From Streptomyces sp. DSM 15324 (GTDB lineage Bacteria > Actinomycetota > Actinomycetes > Streptomycetales > Streptomycetaceae), in NCBI RefSeq assembly GCF_001514285.1, contig NZ_KQ949024.1, positions 380,405-444,404 of the forward strand: DNA of 64,000 bases. Direction: 5' to 3'. Position numbers and translations under genes: made by a program. Below are positions 46,938 to 55,546 of the stretch, in pieces (the stretch's first letter is position 1; each line of letters begins with the position of its first letter). The notes beneath the pieces are model-generated. The model was given only the letters and a program-made list of their open reading frames with translations, was not told where the DNA came from and did no database searches.

Positions 46938-47717
46938 ATGAGCACGACCCTCGCCAAGGCCGCCGAAACGGTGGAGTACGCGGCACGCCTCGATCATGTA
47001 TCGAAATCCTTCGCGGGACCGGGCGGGCAGCAGCTCGTCCTGGACGACATCACCCTCGATGTCGCACCGGGCGAGTTCGTCACCCTCCTGGGGGCCTCGG
47101 GCTGTGGCAAGTCGACGCTGCTGAACCTGGTGGCCGGGCTGGACCGGCCCACCGCCGGGTCCATCACGACCGACGGCCGTCCGGCGCTGATGTTCCAGGA
47201 GCACGCCCTGTTCCCCTGGCTCACCGCCGGCAAGAACATCGAACTCGCCCTGAAGCTCAGGGGAGTCGCCAAGAACGACCGGCGCGGGCGCGCCGAGGAG
47301 CTGCTGGAGCTCGTCCGGCTGAAGGGCGCGTACGGCAAGCGGGTGCACGAGCTGTCCGGCGGTATGCGCCAGCGGGTGGCGATGGCCCGTGCGCTCGCCC
47401 AGGAGAGCCAGCTGCTGCTGATGGACGAGCCGTTCGCGGCGCTGGACGCCATCACCCGGGACGTGCTGCACGACGAGCTGACCCGGATCTGGACGGAGAC
47501 GGGCCTGTCGGTCCTGTTCGTCACGCACAACGTGCGCGAGGCGGTGCGGCTCGCCCAGCGGGTGGTCCTGCTGTCGTCCCGGCCCGGCCGGATCGCGCGC
47601 GAATGGGTGGTCGACATTCCCCAGCCGCGCCGTATCGAGGACGCCCCCGTGGCGGAACTGTCCCTGGAAATCACCGATGTCCTGCGTGGGGAGATCCGCC
47701 GTCATGGCCAGCACTGA
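46938..47717 (+). CDS. ssuB: Sulfonate-type ABC transporter ATP-binding protein
   Basis: 259 residues; Walker A GASGCGKST, signature LSGGMRQRVAMARALAQ, Walker B LLLMDEPF, H-loop FVTHN. Closest in pattern to SsuB/TauB. AGGAGG lies eight bases before the ATG; the frame opens nine bases earlier at a GTG. Its last 14 bases overlap ssuC. Confidence 0.92.
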   Translation: MSTTLAKAAETVEYAARLDHVSKSFAGPGGQQLVLDDITLDVAPGEFVTLLGASGCGKSTLLNLVAGLDRPTAGSITTDGRPALMFQEHALFPWLTAGKNIELALKLRGVAKNDRRGRAEELLELVRLKGAYGKRVHELSGGMRQRVAMARALAQESQLLLMDEPFAALDAITRDVLHDELTRIWTETGLSVLFVTHNVREAVRLAQRVVLLSSRPGRIAREWVVDIPQPRRIEDAPVAELSLEITDVLRGEIRRHGQH

Positions 47718-48582
47718 GACCAAGTCCGCCGACTCCGGGAGCGTCGAGGCCGGTCTCGACGCGCTGGACGGGGTCACCGCCGCCGGCCGGACGCCGTTCG
47801 CGCGGACCTTCGTGGACAAGATCCTGCCGCCGATCCTGGCGACCGTGCTGCTGCTGGTCGTCTGGCAGATCGCGTTCAAGGTGGTCGACGATCCGACCAA
47901 GCTGGTGGCGCCCGGGGACGTCTGGCAGACGCTCAAGACGGCCTGGCTCGAGGGCAAGCTGCTCGGCTACATCTGGACCAGCGTCTCGCGCGGCCTGCTC
48001 GGCTTCCTCTTCGCGCTCGCCATCGGCACCCCGCTCGGGCTGCTGGTGGCGCGGGTGAAGTTCGTCCGGGCGGCGATCGGCCCGATCCTGTCCGGGCTCC
48101 AGTCCCTGCCGTCGGTGGCGTGGGTGCCGCCGGCCGTGCTGTGGCTGGGGCTGAACAACTCGATGATGTACGCGGTGATCCTGCTCGGCGCGGTCCCCTC
48201 GATCGCCAACGGGCTGGTGTCCGGCGTCGACCAGGTGCCGCCGCTCTTCCTGCGGGCCGGCCGCACCATGGGCGCGACGGGCGTGAAGGGCACGCTGTAC
48301 ATCACGCTGCCGGCCGCGCTGCCGGGCTATGTGGCCGGTCTGAAGCAGGGCTGGGCGTTCTCGTGGCGGTCGCTGATGGCTGCGGAGATCATCGCCTCCT
48401 TCCCCGACCTCGGCGTGGGCCTCGGCCAGCTCCTGGAGAACGGCCGCAACGCCAGCGACATGGGGATGGTGTTCGAGGCGATCCTGCTCATCCTGTTCGT
48501 CGGCATCGCCATCGACCTGCTGATCTTCAGTCCGCTGGAGCGGTGGGTGCTGCGCAGCCGCGGTCTGCTGGTGAAGGGCTGA
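47704..48582 (+). CDS. ssuC: Sulfonate-type ABC transporter permease
   Basis: 292 residues, six predicted helices, BPD_transp_1 family; the EAA-like loop LRAGRTMGATGVKGTLYITL and KQGWAFSWRSLMAAEII are typical of SsuC/TauC. ATG within the end of ssuB. Together with the two preceding genes it makes a complete importer. Confidence 0.92.
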   Translation: MASTETKSADSGSVEAGLDALDGVTAAGRTPFARTFVDKILPPILATVLLLVVWQIAFKVVDDPTKLVAPGDVWQTLKTAWLEGKLLGYIWTSVSRGLLGFLFALAIGTPLGLLVARVKFVRAAIGPILSGLQSLPSVAWVPPAVLWLGLNNSMMYAVILLGAVPSIANGLVSGVDQVPPLFLRAGRTMGATGVKGTLYITLPAALPGYVAGLKQGWAFSWRSLMAAEIIASFPDLGVGLGQLLENGRNASDMGMVFEAILLILFVGIAIDLLIFSPLERWVLRSRGLLVKG

Positions 48583-48590
48583 TCCGCCGG

Positions 48591-49331
48591 ATGCGCACCG
48601 AGCCGGTCCTCCTCGTCGTCGCCCACGGCAGCCGCGATCCGCGGCACGCCGCGACCGTGCACGCCCTCGTCCGACGGGTGCGGTCGCTGCGGCCGGGGCT
48701 GCGCGTGGAGACCGGCTTCCTGGACTTCACCCTGCCGTCCGTGCACGGGGTGCTGGAGTCCCTGGCGGCCGAGGGCGTCCGGGAGGTCGTCGCCCTCCCG
48801 CTGCTGCTCACCCGCGCCTTCCACGCGAAGGCGGACATCCCGGCGGTCCTGCGCGACGCGCCGCCGCAGCTGCGGATCCGGCAGGCCGAGGTGCTCGGCC
48901 CGTCGCCCCTGCTGCTGCGGGCGCTGGAGCGACGGCTGTACGAGGCGGGCCTGACGCCCGCCGACAAGCCCTCGACCGGGGTCGTCCTGGCCTCGGCGGG
49001 GTCCACGGACCCGGAGGCGATCGCGGTGATCGCAGCAATCGCGCGGGAGTGGCGGCACACCGGTTGGTGCGCCGTGCGGCCCGCGTTCGCCTCCGCGTCC
49101 CTGCCGCGCACCGAGGACGCGGTGCGTGACCTGCGGGCGCTCGGCTGCGAGCGGGTCGCCGTCGCCCCCTACGTCCTGGCACCGGGGTTCCTGCCCGACC
49201 GCATCGCGCGGGGCGCGGCGCAGGCGGACGTCCTGGCCGAGGTGCTGGGCCCGGCCCCGGAGGTGGCGCGGGTGCTGCTGCAGCGGTACGACGCGGCCCG
49301 GACGCCGGCGCTGGCTGCGGTCGGAGCCTGA
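48591..49331 (+). CDS. CbiX-type sirohydrochlorin chelatase
   Basis: 246 residues with two CbiX/CbiK-like repeats: LLVVAHGSRDPRHAATVHAL (active-site His) and VVLASAGSTDPEAIAVIAAI, plus LPLLLTRAFHAKADIPAVL (second His). Inserts Fe (or Co) into sirohydrochlorin; placed nine bases after the importer genes and in a sulfite reductase cluster, so iron insertion for siroheme is most likely. The second half keeps no obvious His, as in fused CbiX proteins. No strong ribosome site. Confidence 0.85.
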   Translation: MRTEPVLLVVAHGSRDPRHAATVHALVRRVRSLRPGLRVETGFLDFTLPSVHGVLESLAAEGVREVVALPLLLTRAFHAKADIPAVLRDAPPQLRIRQAEVLGPSPLLLRALERRLYEAGLTPADKPSTGVVLASAGSTDPEAIAVIAAIAREWRHTGWCAVRPAFASASLPRTEDAVRDLRALGCERVAVAPYVLAPGFLPDRIARGAAQADVLAEVLGPAPEVARVLLQRYDAARTPALAAVGA

Positions 49332-49358
49332 AAGCCCCGCCCCGCCGCCGGCCGCAGG

Positions 49359-50415
49359 TCAGCGGTGGGGTGTCTCCGCCTCGTCGGCCAGTCGTGTCAA
49401 CTCGGCCACCGGCAGTGTTCCCGGCGCCCTTCCCGCCCGGGCGAACTCGTTCGCCAGCCGCTGGAGGAGTTCGTTCAGCGGGGTCGGGACGCCGTGCTGC
49501 CGGCCGAGGAGGACGATCTCACCGTCGAGGTAGTCGGCCTCTATGGTGCCGGCGCCGCGGCTCAGGGACTGCCAGGAGGAGCCGCCGCCACGCGGGACGC
49601 CGTCCAAGGGGACGAGGGTGACCTTGTCGCCGCGTACGGCGCGCTGTTCGTCGGGGCTCGCGTGGGCGATGCCCGCCGCGTCGAGGACGGCCGCGCCCTC
49701 TGCCCGGACCCGGGCGAACAGCGCCTCGGCCCGCGGGTCGCCGACCGGATTGCCGGCCACCGCCTCCAGGGCGTTGCCCAGGTTGGACAGCAGCTTGGCG
49801 TACTGCCAGCGGGCCACGTCCTCGACGACCGGGGCCTCGAAGTGCGCCTTCTCCAGGTCGGCGGCGATGTGGCGGGCCGTGTCGTCGGTGCCGTGCGGGT
49901 GCCGGCCGAGGTGGAGGATGCCGGTGAGCGGGCTGCCGGCGGCGGAGACGACACCGGGTTCGACATGGGTGGAGGGCAGCCGGACGCAGACGCCGTACAC
50001 CCGCCGGAAGCGGCGCATGGCCAGGCGCTGGCTCTCGACGCCGTTCTGCGCGCAGACCAGCGCCAGCTTCCCCCACTCTCGGCTACGCTCGAGCGGGAGG
50101 TACCCCCATGGCGGCCGTGCCGCCGCCCTCGACGGGGGCCGGGCCCCAAGTGCCGAGGGCCGCCTCGCTGTCCTGGGTCTTCACGGCGAGGACGAGGACG
50201 TCGTCGGCGCGCAGCACGCCCAGTTCCCTCGGTCCGCCGACGACGGGCAGCCGCCGGGTCAGCTCGCCCTGCGGCACCCTCAGCCGCAGCCCGCCCTCCC
50301 GCAGCGCCGCCGCGTGGGCGCCCCGGGCGACCAGGACGACTTCCTGTCCGGCCTCCGCCAGCCGTCCGCCGACGGTGCCGCCGACCGCCCCTGCCCCGAT
50401 GATGATGTAGCGCAT
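49359..50415 (-). pseudogene. panE: 2-dehydropantoate 2-reductase, disrupted by a repeat insertion
   Basis: Ketopantoate reductase (pantothenate synthesis) split into two frames. Residues 1-100 (50415 down to about 50110) read MRYIIIGAGAVGGTVGG with the Rossmann loop GAGAVGG and VLAVKTQDSEAAL; then a foreign 40-43 bp stretch (50067-50109) shifts the frame and supplies an in-frame TAG. The remainder (LALVCAQNGVES, then 50018 to 49359) continues in another frame with YAKLLSNLGNALEAV and the C-terminal domain intact to EAETPHR. Removing the stretch restores one continuous protein. The gene is therefore probably inactive unless a second panE exists or the catalytic half is re-initiated. Confidence 0.85.
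50067..50109. mobile_element. Short dispersed Streptomyces repeat inside panE
   Basis: 40-43 bp GC-rich element on the plus strand beginning CTTCCCCCACTCTCGG, with the palindrome CGCTCGAGCG in the middle and ending GAGGTACCCCCAT. I recall near-identical sequences scattered between genes in many Streptomyces genomes. It carries no gene; its length (1 mod 3) explains the panE frameshift. Only one copy is in this window. Confidence 0.7.
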
Positions 50416-50424
50416 GGGACGAGC

Positions 50425-50973
50425 CTACGGCTGCGTCATCTCGACCAGTTTGACGACGGTGTTCCAGTTCCGGCTGGTCGCCACCAGCCCCTTGGTGAAG
50501 CGGGGCCGCGACAGCAGCTCGGCGAGCTTGGAGCGGCCGAGGCCGTCGGGGGCGTACAGGTAGAGGGCGCGGTCGCCGAGGCGGAACTCCTCGGGCAGGT
50601 GGGCGGCCTGGTCGATCTCGGCGAAGCGCTCGGCGTCGACGGGCGCGGAGAAGTAGGTGATGTGGAGCTGCTTGGGCTGGAGGTCGGCGGCGGGGAACGG
50701 GCAGGCCTCGGCGACCGTCTTCAGGTATGCGTGGTCGCGGACGAGGACGTCGACGTCGAAGCCGCACTCCTGCGCGATCGTCGCGGCCAGTTCGGCGGCG
50801 AGGCTCTGCTCGTCGCCGTGGGCCGAGGAGAAGACCGCCTGGCCGCTCTGGAGGTAGGTGCGGACGTCGCCGTACCCGAGCCCCTGCATGAGGGTGCGCA
50901 GGTCGGCCATCGGGAGCTTTCTGGCTCCGCCCACGTTGATCCCGCGGAGCAGGGCGGCATACGTCGTCTTCAT
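50425..50973 (-). CDS. DUF1697 domain protein
   Basis: 182 residues covering the whole DUF1697 family: YAALLRGINVGGARKLPMAD, LRTLMQGLGYGDVRTYLQSG, QECGFDVDVLVRD and FTKGLVATSRNWNTVVKLVE. Function unknown. It lies upstream of the broken panE gene on the same strand, nine bases apart, so the two were probably co-transcribed. Confidence 0.92.
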   Translation of the reverse strand: MKTTYAALLRGINVGGARKLPMADLRTLMQGLGYGDVRTYLQSGQAVFSSAHGDEQSLAAELAATIAQECGFDVDVLVRDHAYLKTVAEACPFPAADLQPKQLHITYFSAPVDAERFAEIDQAAHLPEEFRLGDRALYLYAPDGLGRSKLAELLSRPRFTKGLVATSRNWNTVVKLVEMTQP

Positions 50974-51158
50974 GCCCTCACCCTAGGCGTTCGGGGGCGG
51001 AGGCCGCGGAGCCGAACCCTGGTGCCCGTCCCTCAGACCGGAAGATAGATGTAGGGGGCCACCTCCTTCCCAGTGGTGAGCCGGTCCGCTCCGAGGGGAG
51101 GACCCCGCGCGCCCGTACTTCACCGGGGAGCACGACGAGAAGGCCTTATCCAGCCCAT

Positions 51159-51176
51159 ACCTTCGAATCGGAAGGT
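51159..51176. promoter_or_regulatory. Operator-like dyad before the MMPL gene
   Basis: ACCTTC (51159-51164) and its complement GAAGGT (51171-51176) with a six-base spacer, 43 bases before the ATG. The layout suits a TetR-family repressor, the usual controllers of MMPL exporters; none is adjacent. The rest of 50974-51219 shows nothing else. Confidence 0.45.
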
Positions 51177-51219
51177 GGCGGCAGGGGGCTGTCACCGCTC
51201 ACGAGGGGGCAGGCCCGTC

Positions 51220-53472
51220 ATGGCACATGGAGATACGCGGGTACGGGGCCTGGCGGCCCGGGCCGGCGGCTGGAGTGCACGCCACCGATGGGCCGCCGTC
51301 GGCATCTGGGTGCTGTTCGTCGTCCTGGCGATGGGCATCGGGTCGGCCATGGGCAGGGTCGACGTCCAGGACAGCGACCAGTTGAAGGGCGAGACGCACA
51401 CCGCGGCGCGGATCGTCGAGGACGCGGGGATCGAGGAGCCGGCCGGCGAGACCGTGCTCGTCCAGGCGAAGGACGGCTCGCTCAAGGCCACCGACCCCGA
51501 GTTCCGCTCCGCGGTCGCCGCGATCGTCAGGGCGGTGGAGGGGACCGGCAAGGTCACCGACGTGTCCTCGCCGTACGACACGCACACGATCTCGAAGGAC
51601 GGGCGCAGCGCGCTCGTGCGGTTCGACATGCGCGGTGACTCCGACACGGCCGGCGAGCGGGTCGAGCCGGTGCTGAAGGCGGTCGCCGGGGTGCAGAAGG
51701 AGCACTCCTCGCTGCGGATCGAGGAGATCGGCGGCGCGAGCATGAGGAAGACGTTCGACGACGCGTTCGGCGACGACTTCCAGCAGGCCGAGTACTCGGC
51801 GGTGCCGGTGGCGCTGGGCATCCTGCTGATCGCGTTCGGCGCGCTGGTGGCCGCGCTGCTGCCGGTGGCGCTGGCGCTCACCGCGATCATGGCGACGACC
51901 GGTCTGATGGCGATCGTCAGCCACGTCCACCCGATGGACGACACCGCCAGCTCGGTGATGCTGCTGGTGGGTCTGGCCGTGGGGGTCGACTACTGCCTGT
52001 TCTATCTGCGCCGGGAGCGCGAGGAACGGGCCGCGGGGCGGGACGCGGGGACCGCACTCAGGATCGCCGCGGCGACCAGCGGCCGGGCCGTGATCGTCTC
52101 CGGTGTCACGGTGTGTGTGGCGATGGCGGGCATGCTGTTCACGGGTCTCGTCGGGTTCGAGGCGATGGGCCTGGCCTCGCTGATGGTGGTGGCGGTGGCG
52201 ATGGTCGGTTCGGTGACCGTGCTGCCCGCGCTGCTGTCGCTGCTCGGCGAGCGGGTGGAGAAGGGCCGTCTGCCGTTCCTGAAGCGGCGCCGCGTGAGCG
52301 CGGTCAACGAGGGCAGCCGGTTCTGGTCGGCCGTCCTGAAGGGGGTGCTCGCCAAGCCCGTCGTCTCGGTGGTGGTCGCGGCCGGCGCGCTGCTGGCCGT
52401 CACGGCTCCGGCGCTCGGCATGAAGACGCAGAACCTCACCCTGGACCAGGAGTTCGGCGACTCGCTGCCGATCGTGCAGACGTACAACCGGGTCAACGAG
52501 GCCTTCCCGGGCGGTTCCGAGCCGGCCACGGTCGTCGTCAAGGCGGACGACATCAACTCCGCCGCGGTGAAGGACGCGCTGGCCCGGTTCAAGGAGCAGG
52601 CGGTCTCCTCGGGTGCCTCGCGCGGCCCGGTCGAGATCAAGCTGCACGACGCGCAGAACGTCGCGTTCGTCTACGTCCCGCTGGTCGGCGGCTCCGACCA
52701 GGACAAGGCGGGGGCGAGCCTGGACATCCTGCGCGACAAGGTACGGCCGGCCACGCTCGGCAAGGTCGACGGGGTCGAGGCACCGATCACCGGTCAGGTC
52801 GCGGGCAACCAGGACTTCAACGACCAGCTGATCGGCTCGGTCGTCCCGGTCTTCGCGTTCGTGGTGGTCTTCGCCTTCCTGCTGATGCTGCTGTCGTTCC
52901 GCTCGCTGACGGTCGCGATCACCTCGATCGCGCTCAACCTGCTGTCGGTGGGGGCCGCCTACGGCATCCTCGTCGCCGTCTTCCAGCACGGCTGGGGTGC
53001 CTCGCTGGTGGGTGCGGAGGGCGTCGGCGCGATCATCACCTGGCTGCCGCTGTTCCTCTTCGTGATCCTGTTCGGTCTGTCGATGGACTACCACGTGTTC
53101 GTCGTCTCCCGGATCCGTGAGGCGCGGATGCGGGGCCGCAGCACGAACGAGGCCATCCAGCACGGTGTGGTCACCACGGCGGGGGTCGTGACCAGCGCCG
53201 CCGTCATCATGGTCGCCGTGTTCGCGATCTTCGGGACGCTGTCCATGCAGTCCATGAAGCAGATGGGTGTGGGCCTGGCGGCGGCCGTGCTGATCGACGC
53301 GACGATCATCCGGGGTGTGCTGCTCCCGGCGGTGATGGCGCTGCTCGGCGAGCGCAACTGGTACCTGCCCGCCTGGCTGGGCTGGCTGCCGGACATGACG
53401 CACGACGAGTCGCCGGAGGCCGTCGCGGGCGGCGGCGCGCGCGACGACGAGGGCGAACGGCTGCCCGTCTGA
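51220..53472 (+). CDS. MMPL/RND-family transporter
   Basis: 750-residue inner-membrane exporter of the MmpL type with the duplicated five-plus-one helix layout: helix 1 at about 21-41, first helix bundle at about 195-365, helix 7 near 385, second bundle at about 545-720. MLLVGLAVGVDYCLFYLRRE and FVILFGLSMDYHVFVVSRIR carry the Asp-Tyr pairs of the proton relay. Two periplasmic porter domains lie between. Likely substrates are lipids or hydrophobic metabolites. The ATG at 51220 is chosen because upstream codons of the same frame lack coding character. Followed by a strong terminator. Confidence 0.92.
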   Translation: MAHGDTRVRGLAARAGGWSARHRWAAVGIWVLFVVLAMGIGSAMGRVDVQDSDQLKGETHTAARIVEDAGIEEPAGETVLVQAKDGSLKATDPEFRSAVAAIVRAVEGTGKVTDVSSPYDTHTISKDGRSALVRFDMRGDSDTAGERVEPVLKAVAGVQKEHSSLRIEEIGGASMRKTFDDAFGDDFQQAEYSAVPVALGILLIAFGALVAALLPVALALTAIMATTGLMAIVSHVHPMDDTASSVMLLVGLAVGVDYCLFYLRREREERAAGRDAGTALRIAAATSGRAVIVSGVTVCVAMAGMLFTGLVGFEAMGLASLMVVAVAMVGSVTVLPALLSLLGERVEKGRLPFLKRRRVSAVNEGSRFWSAVLKGVLAKPVVSVVVAAGALLAVTAPALGMKTQNLTLDQEFGDSLPIVQTYNRVNEAFPGGSEPATVVVKADDINSAAVKDALARFKEQAVSSGASRGPVEIKLHDAQNVAFVYVPLVGGSDQDKAGASLDILRDKVRPATLGKVDGVEAPITGQVAGNQDFNDQLIGSVVPVFAFVVVFAFLLMLLSFRSLTVAITSIALNLLSVGAAYGILVAVFQHGWGASLVGAEGVGAIITWLPLFLFVILFGLSMDYHVFVVSRIREARMRGRSTNEAIQHGVVTTAGVVTSAAVIMVAVFAIFGTLSMQSMKQMGVGLAAAVLIDATIIRGVLLPAVMALLGERNWYLPAWLGWLPDMTHDESPEAVAGGGARDDEGERLPV

Positions 53473-53491
53473 TCCCGGCCGCGTGATCCGG

Positions 53492-53524
53492 GGGCCCGTC
53501 GGTCGCAGGGGAACCGACGGGCCC
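53492..53524. terminator. Strong hairpin after the MMPL gene
   Basis: Perfect 12-bp inverted repeat GGGCCCGTCGGT (53492-53503) and its complement (53513-53524), loop of nine bases, 20 bases after the MMPL stop. Confidence 0.78.
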
Positions 53525-53534
53525 TCGGTGTGGG

Positions 53535-53712
53535 TCGGCGCGGACCACCGGCGCCGGGCGGCCAGTTCGGCCTCGATGAGGTCGGCCGCCCGCCGGGGGC
53601 CGCCCTCCTCGGCCGTCTCCGCCCGGATCCGCCGGAGCCGGCCGGCGACCTCGGGGTCGTCGACGAGGACGAGGGCGGCACTGGGCGAGACGGAACGTCC
53701 TGCCTCATCCAT
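53535..53712 (-). pseudogene. Possible 5' fragment of an unidentified gene
   Basis: From an ATG at 53712 the minus strand reads MDEAGRSVSPSAALVLVDD and continues through PEVAGRLRRIRAETAEEGGP and RRAADLIEAELAARRRW with strong GC third-position bias and helix-like content. Coding character fades near 53540, there is no stop in this frame, and it runs into the terminator and the antisense of MMPL. It may be a gene truncated at its 3' end. The rest of the 306-bp gap is terminator and the start region of the kinase-like gene. Confidence 0.3.
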
Positions 53713-53778
53713 TACGGCGGTCCCGCACCTGCCGGTCGATGCGAGACTGGCCGGAATCGACCGAGGCGACGGAGGCGG

Positions 53779-54645
53779 ATGGTGGACGAGGCAAGGGCGC
53801 GGGACGTACTGGCCGCGGCGGGGGTGCTGCGCGGTCCGGCGGGGGACGCCCGGCTCCTCGCCCTGGGGGAGAACGCGGTGTTCGCCGCCGGTGACCTGGT
53901 GGTCAAGGTGGGCCGGGACGCCGAACTCCTGGGCCGGGCGCGCCGCGAGCTGGACGTCGCCGGCTGGCTGGCGCAGGCCGGTGTCCCGGCCGTACGGGCG
54001 GCCGAGGCCGAGCCACTGCTCGTGGCGGGGCATCCGGTGACGGTGTGGCACCGGCTGCCCGACGCCGTACGGCCGGCCGGGCCGCGGGATCTGGCCGCAC
54101 TGCTGCGGACACTGCACGCTCTGCCCGTCCCCTCCTTCGGGCTGCCGCCCCGGGATCTGCTGTCCGGGGTGGAGCGCTGGCTGCGGCTCGCCGGCGACGC
54201 GATCGACCCGGCGGACGCGGCGTATCTGCGCGAGCGCCGCGACGGCTTCGCGGCGGCCGCGGCCGCGCTGGTCCCCCGGCTGCCACCGGGCCCGATCCAC
54301 GGCGACGCGCTGCCGCGCAATGTGCACGTGGGTCCCGACGGCCCGGTCCTGGTCGACCTGGAGACGGTCTCGTCGGATCTGCGCGAGCACGACCTGGTGG
54401 TGATGGCGCTCTCCCGCGACCGCTACGGGCTGCCCGCCGACGCCTATGACTCCTTCACCGCGGCCTACGGCTGGGACGTACGGGAGTGGGAGGGCTGTGC
54501 GGTCCTGCGCGGGGCGCGGGAGACGGCGAGCTGTGCCTGGGTCGCCCAGCACGCACCCGCCAACCCCAAGGCGTTGAGGGAGTTCGAGCGGAGGGTGGCG
54601 TCACTGCGGGACGGGGACGCGGCCGTGCGCTGGTATCCCTTCTGA
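53779..54645 (+). CDS. Aminoglycoside phosphotransferase-like protein
   Basis: 288-residue APH/choline kinase fold. Lys in DLVVKVGRD contacts ATP; the catalytic loop is IHGDALPRNVHV and the metal Asp is in LVDLETVS. Members phosphorylate small molecules or are regulatory; there is no evidence for antibiotic resistance here. GGAGG precedes the ATG. Convergent with the exonuclease gene, seven bases between stops. Confidence 0.85.
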   Translation: MVDEARARDVLAAAGVLRGPAGDARLLALGENAVFAAGDLVVKVGRDAELLGRARRELDVAGWLAQAGVPAVRAAEAEPLLVAGHPVTVWHRLPDAVRPAGPRDLAALLRTLHALPVPSFGLPPRDLLSGVERWLRLAGDAIDPADAAYLRERRDGFAAAAAALVPRLPPGPIHGDALPRNVHVGPDGPVLVDLETVSSDLREHDLVVMALSRDRYGLPADAYDSFTAAYGWDVREWEGCAVLRGARETASCAWVAQHAPANPKALREFERRVASLRDGDAAVRWYPF

Positions 54646-54652
54646 ACCCGTC

Positions 54653-55378
54653 CTACATGACGCCGCTGTCCGCCGGTTCGCGGACCGGCCAGGAGCCGTC
54701 CACCACCGCGTCCGTCTCGCCCTTGCGGCGCAGGAAGTTCTGGAAGTCCGCCGCCCAGTCCGCGTACCACTCGATCTGGCGGCGGTGCAGCTCCGCCGGG
54801 CCGAGGGCGCCGACCTTGGGGTGGCGGACGGCTATCGCGCGGGCCAGCCGGGCGGCGGCGAGGGCGTCGGCGGAGGCGTCGTGGGCGGAGTCGAGGGTGA
54901 CGCCGTACTCGGCGCAGACCGCTTCGAGGTTGCGCTTGCCGCGGCGGTAGCGGTCGGCCCAGCGGTCGATGGTGTACGGGTCGACGACCGGTGCCGGGTC
55001 GAGTCCGCCGAGTCGCTCACGCAGGGACGGCAGACCGTGGCGGCGCAGTTCGGCGGAGAGCAGGGTCAGGTCGAAGGTGGCGTTGTAGGCGACGACCGGG
55101 ACGCCGGTGCGCCAGTAGCCGGTGAGGACGTCCGCGATCGCGTCCGCCACCCGGTCGGCGGGAGCACCCTCGGCGGCGGCCCGCTCATTGCTGATCCCGT
55201 GCACGGCGACCGCGTCGGCCGGGATCTCCACCCCCGGGTCCGCCAGCCACTCCTTGCGCCCGAGGACCTGTCCGTCCCCGACCTCGATCACGGCGCCCGT
55301 GACGATGCGCGCCTCGCGCGGATCCGTCCCGGTCGTCTCCAGGTCGAAGCCGACGAGCAGCTCCTGGTACCAGGCCAT
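54653..55378 (-). CDS. 3'-5' exonuclease, DnaQ/DEDDh family
   Basis: 241 residues. ExoI motif GFDLETTGTD (Asp, Glu), ExoII YNATFDLTLL (Asp), and ExoIII HDASADALAAARL (His and Asp) make a complete DEDDh set. The family includes the DNA polymerase III epsilon-like proofreading and repair nucleases; stand-alone forms such as this are common in Streptomyces. ATG at 55378 follows a G-rich ribosome site. Bases 55379-55546 hold no convincing gene. Confidence 0.9.
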   Translation of the reverse strand: MAWYQELLVGFDLETTGTDPREARIVTGAVIEVGDGQVLGRKEWLADPGVEIPADAVAVHGISNERAAAEGAPADRVADAIADVLTGYWRTGVPVVAYNATFDLTLLSAELRRHGLPSLRERLGGLDPAPVVDPYTIDRWADRYRRGKRNLEAVCAEYGVTLDSAHDASADALAAARLARAIAVRHPKVGALGPAELHRRQIEWYADWAADFQNFLRRKGETDAVVDGSWPVREPADSGVM

Positions 55379-55546
55379 GGCGGCCCCCCTTCTCGGTGGT
55401 GCTTTCCCCCTTGTGGTCCCCACCTTCGCACGGGGCACTGACAATCAGGGGACCGCGTCACCCCCACGACCGCGAGGAGAGGGCCGAGGAGACGGCCGAG
55501 GAGGCCTCCGAGGGGACGGACACGGCGGGCGACACCTAGGGATGAA

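Noticed and set aside
51199..54552. A 1117-codon minus-strand frame opposite MMPL and the kinase-like gene
   Set aside because: Nearly all of it mirrors strong plus-strand genes. Only the short stretch from 53712 has coding character and is listed separately as a fragment.
53779..54645. Aminoglycoside resistance gene
   Set aside because: Only the general APH fold is present; no match to the drug-binding pattern of known resistance kinases and no resistance context.
55396..55539. 47-residue plus-strand frame ending EETAEEASEGTDTAGDT
   Set aside because: Acidic end looks protein-like but there is no ribosome site and the first half has poor codon bias; probably chance in a GAGGAG-rich spacer.
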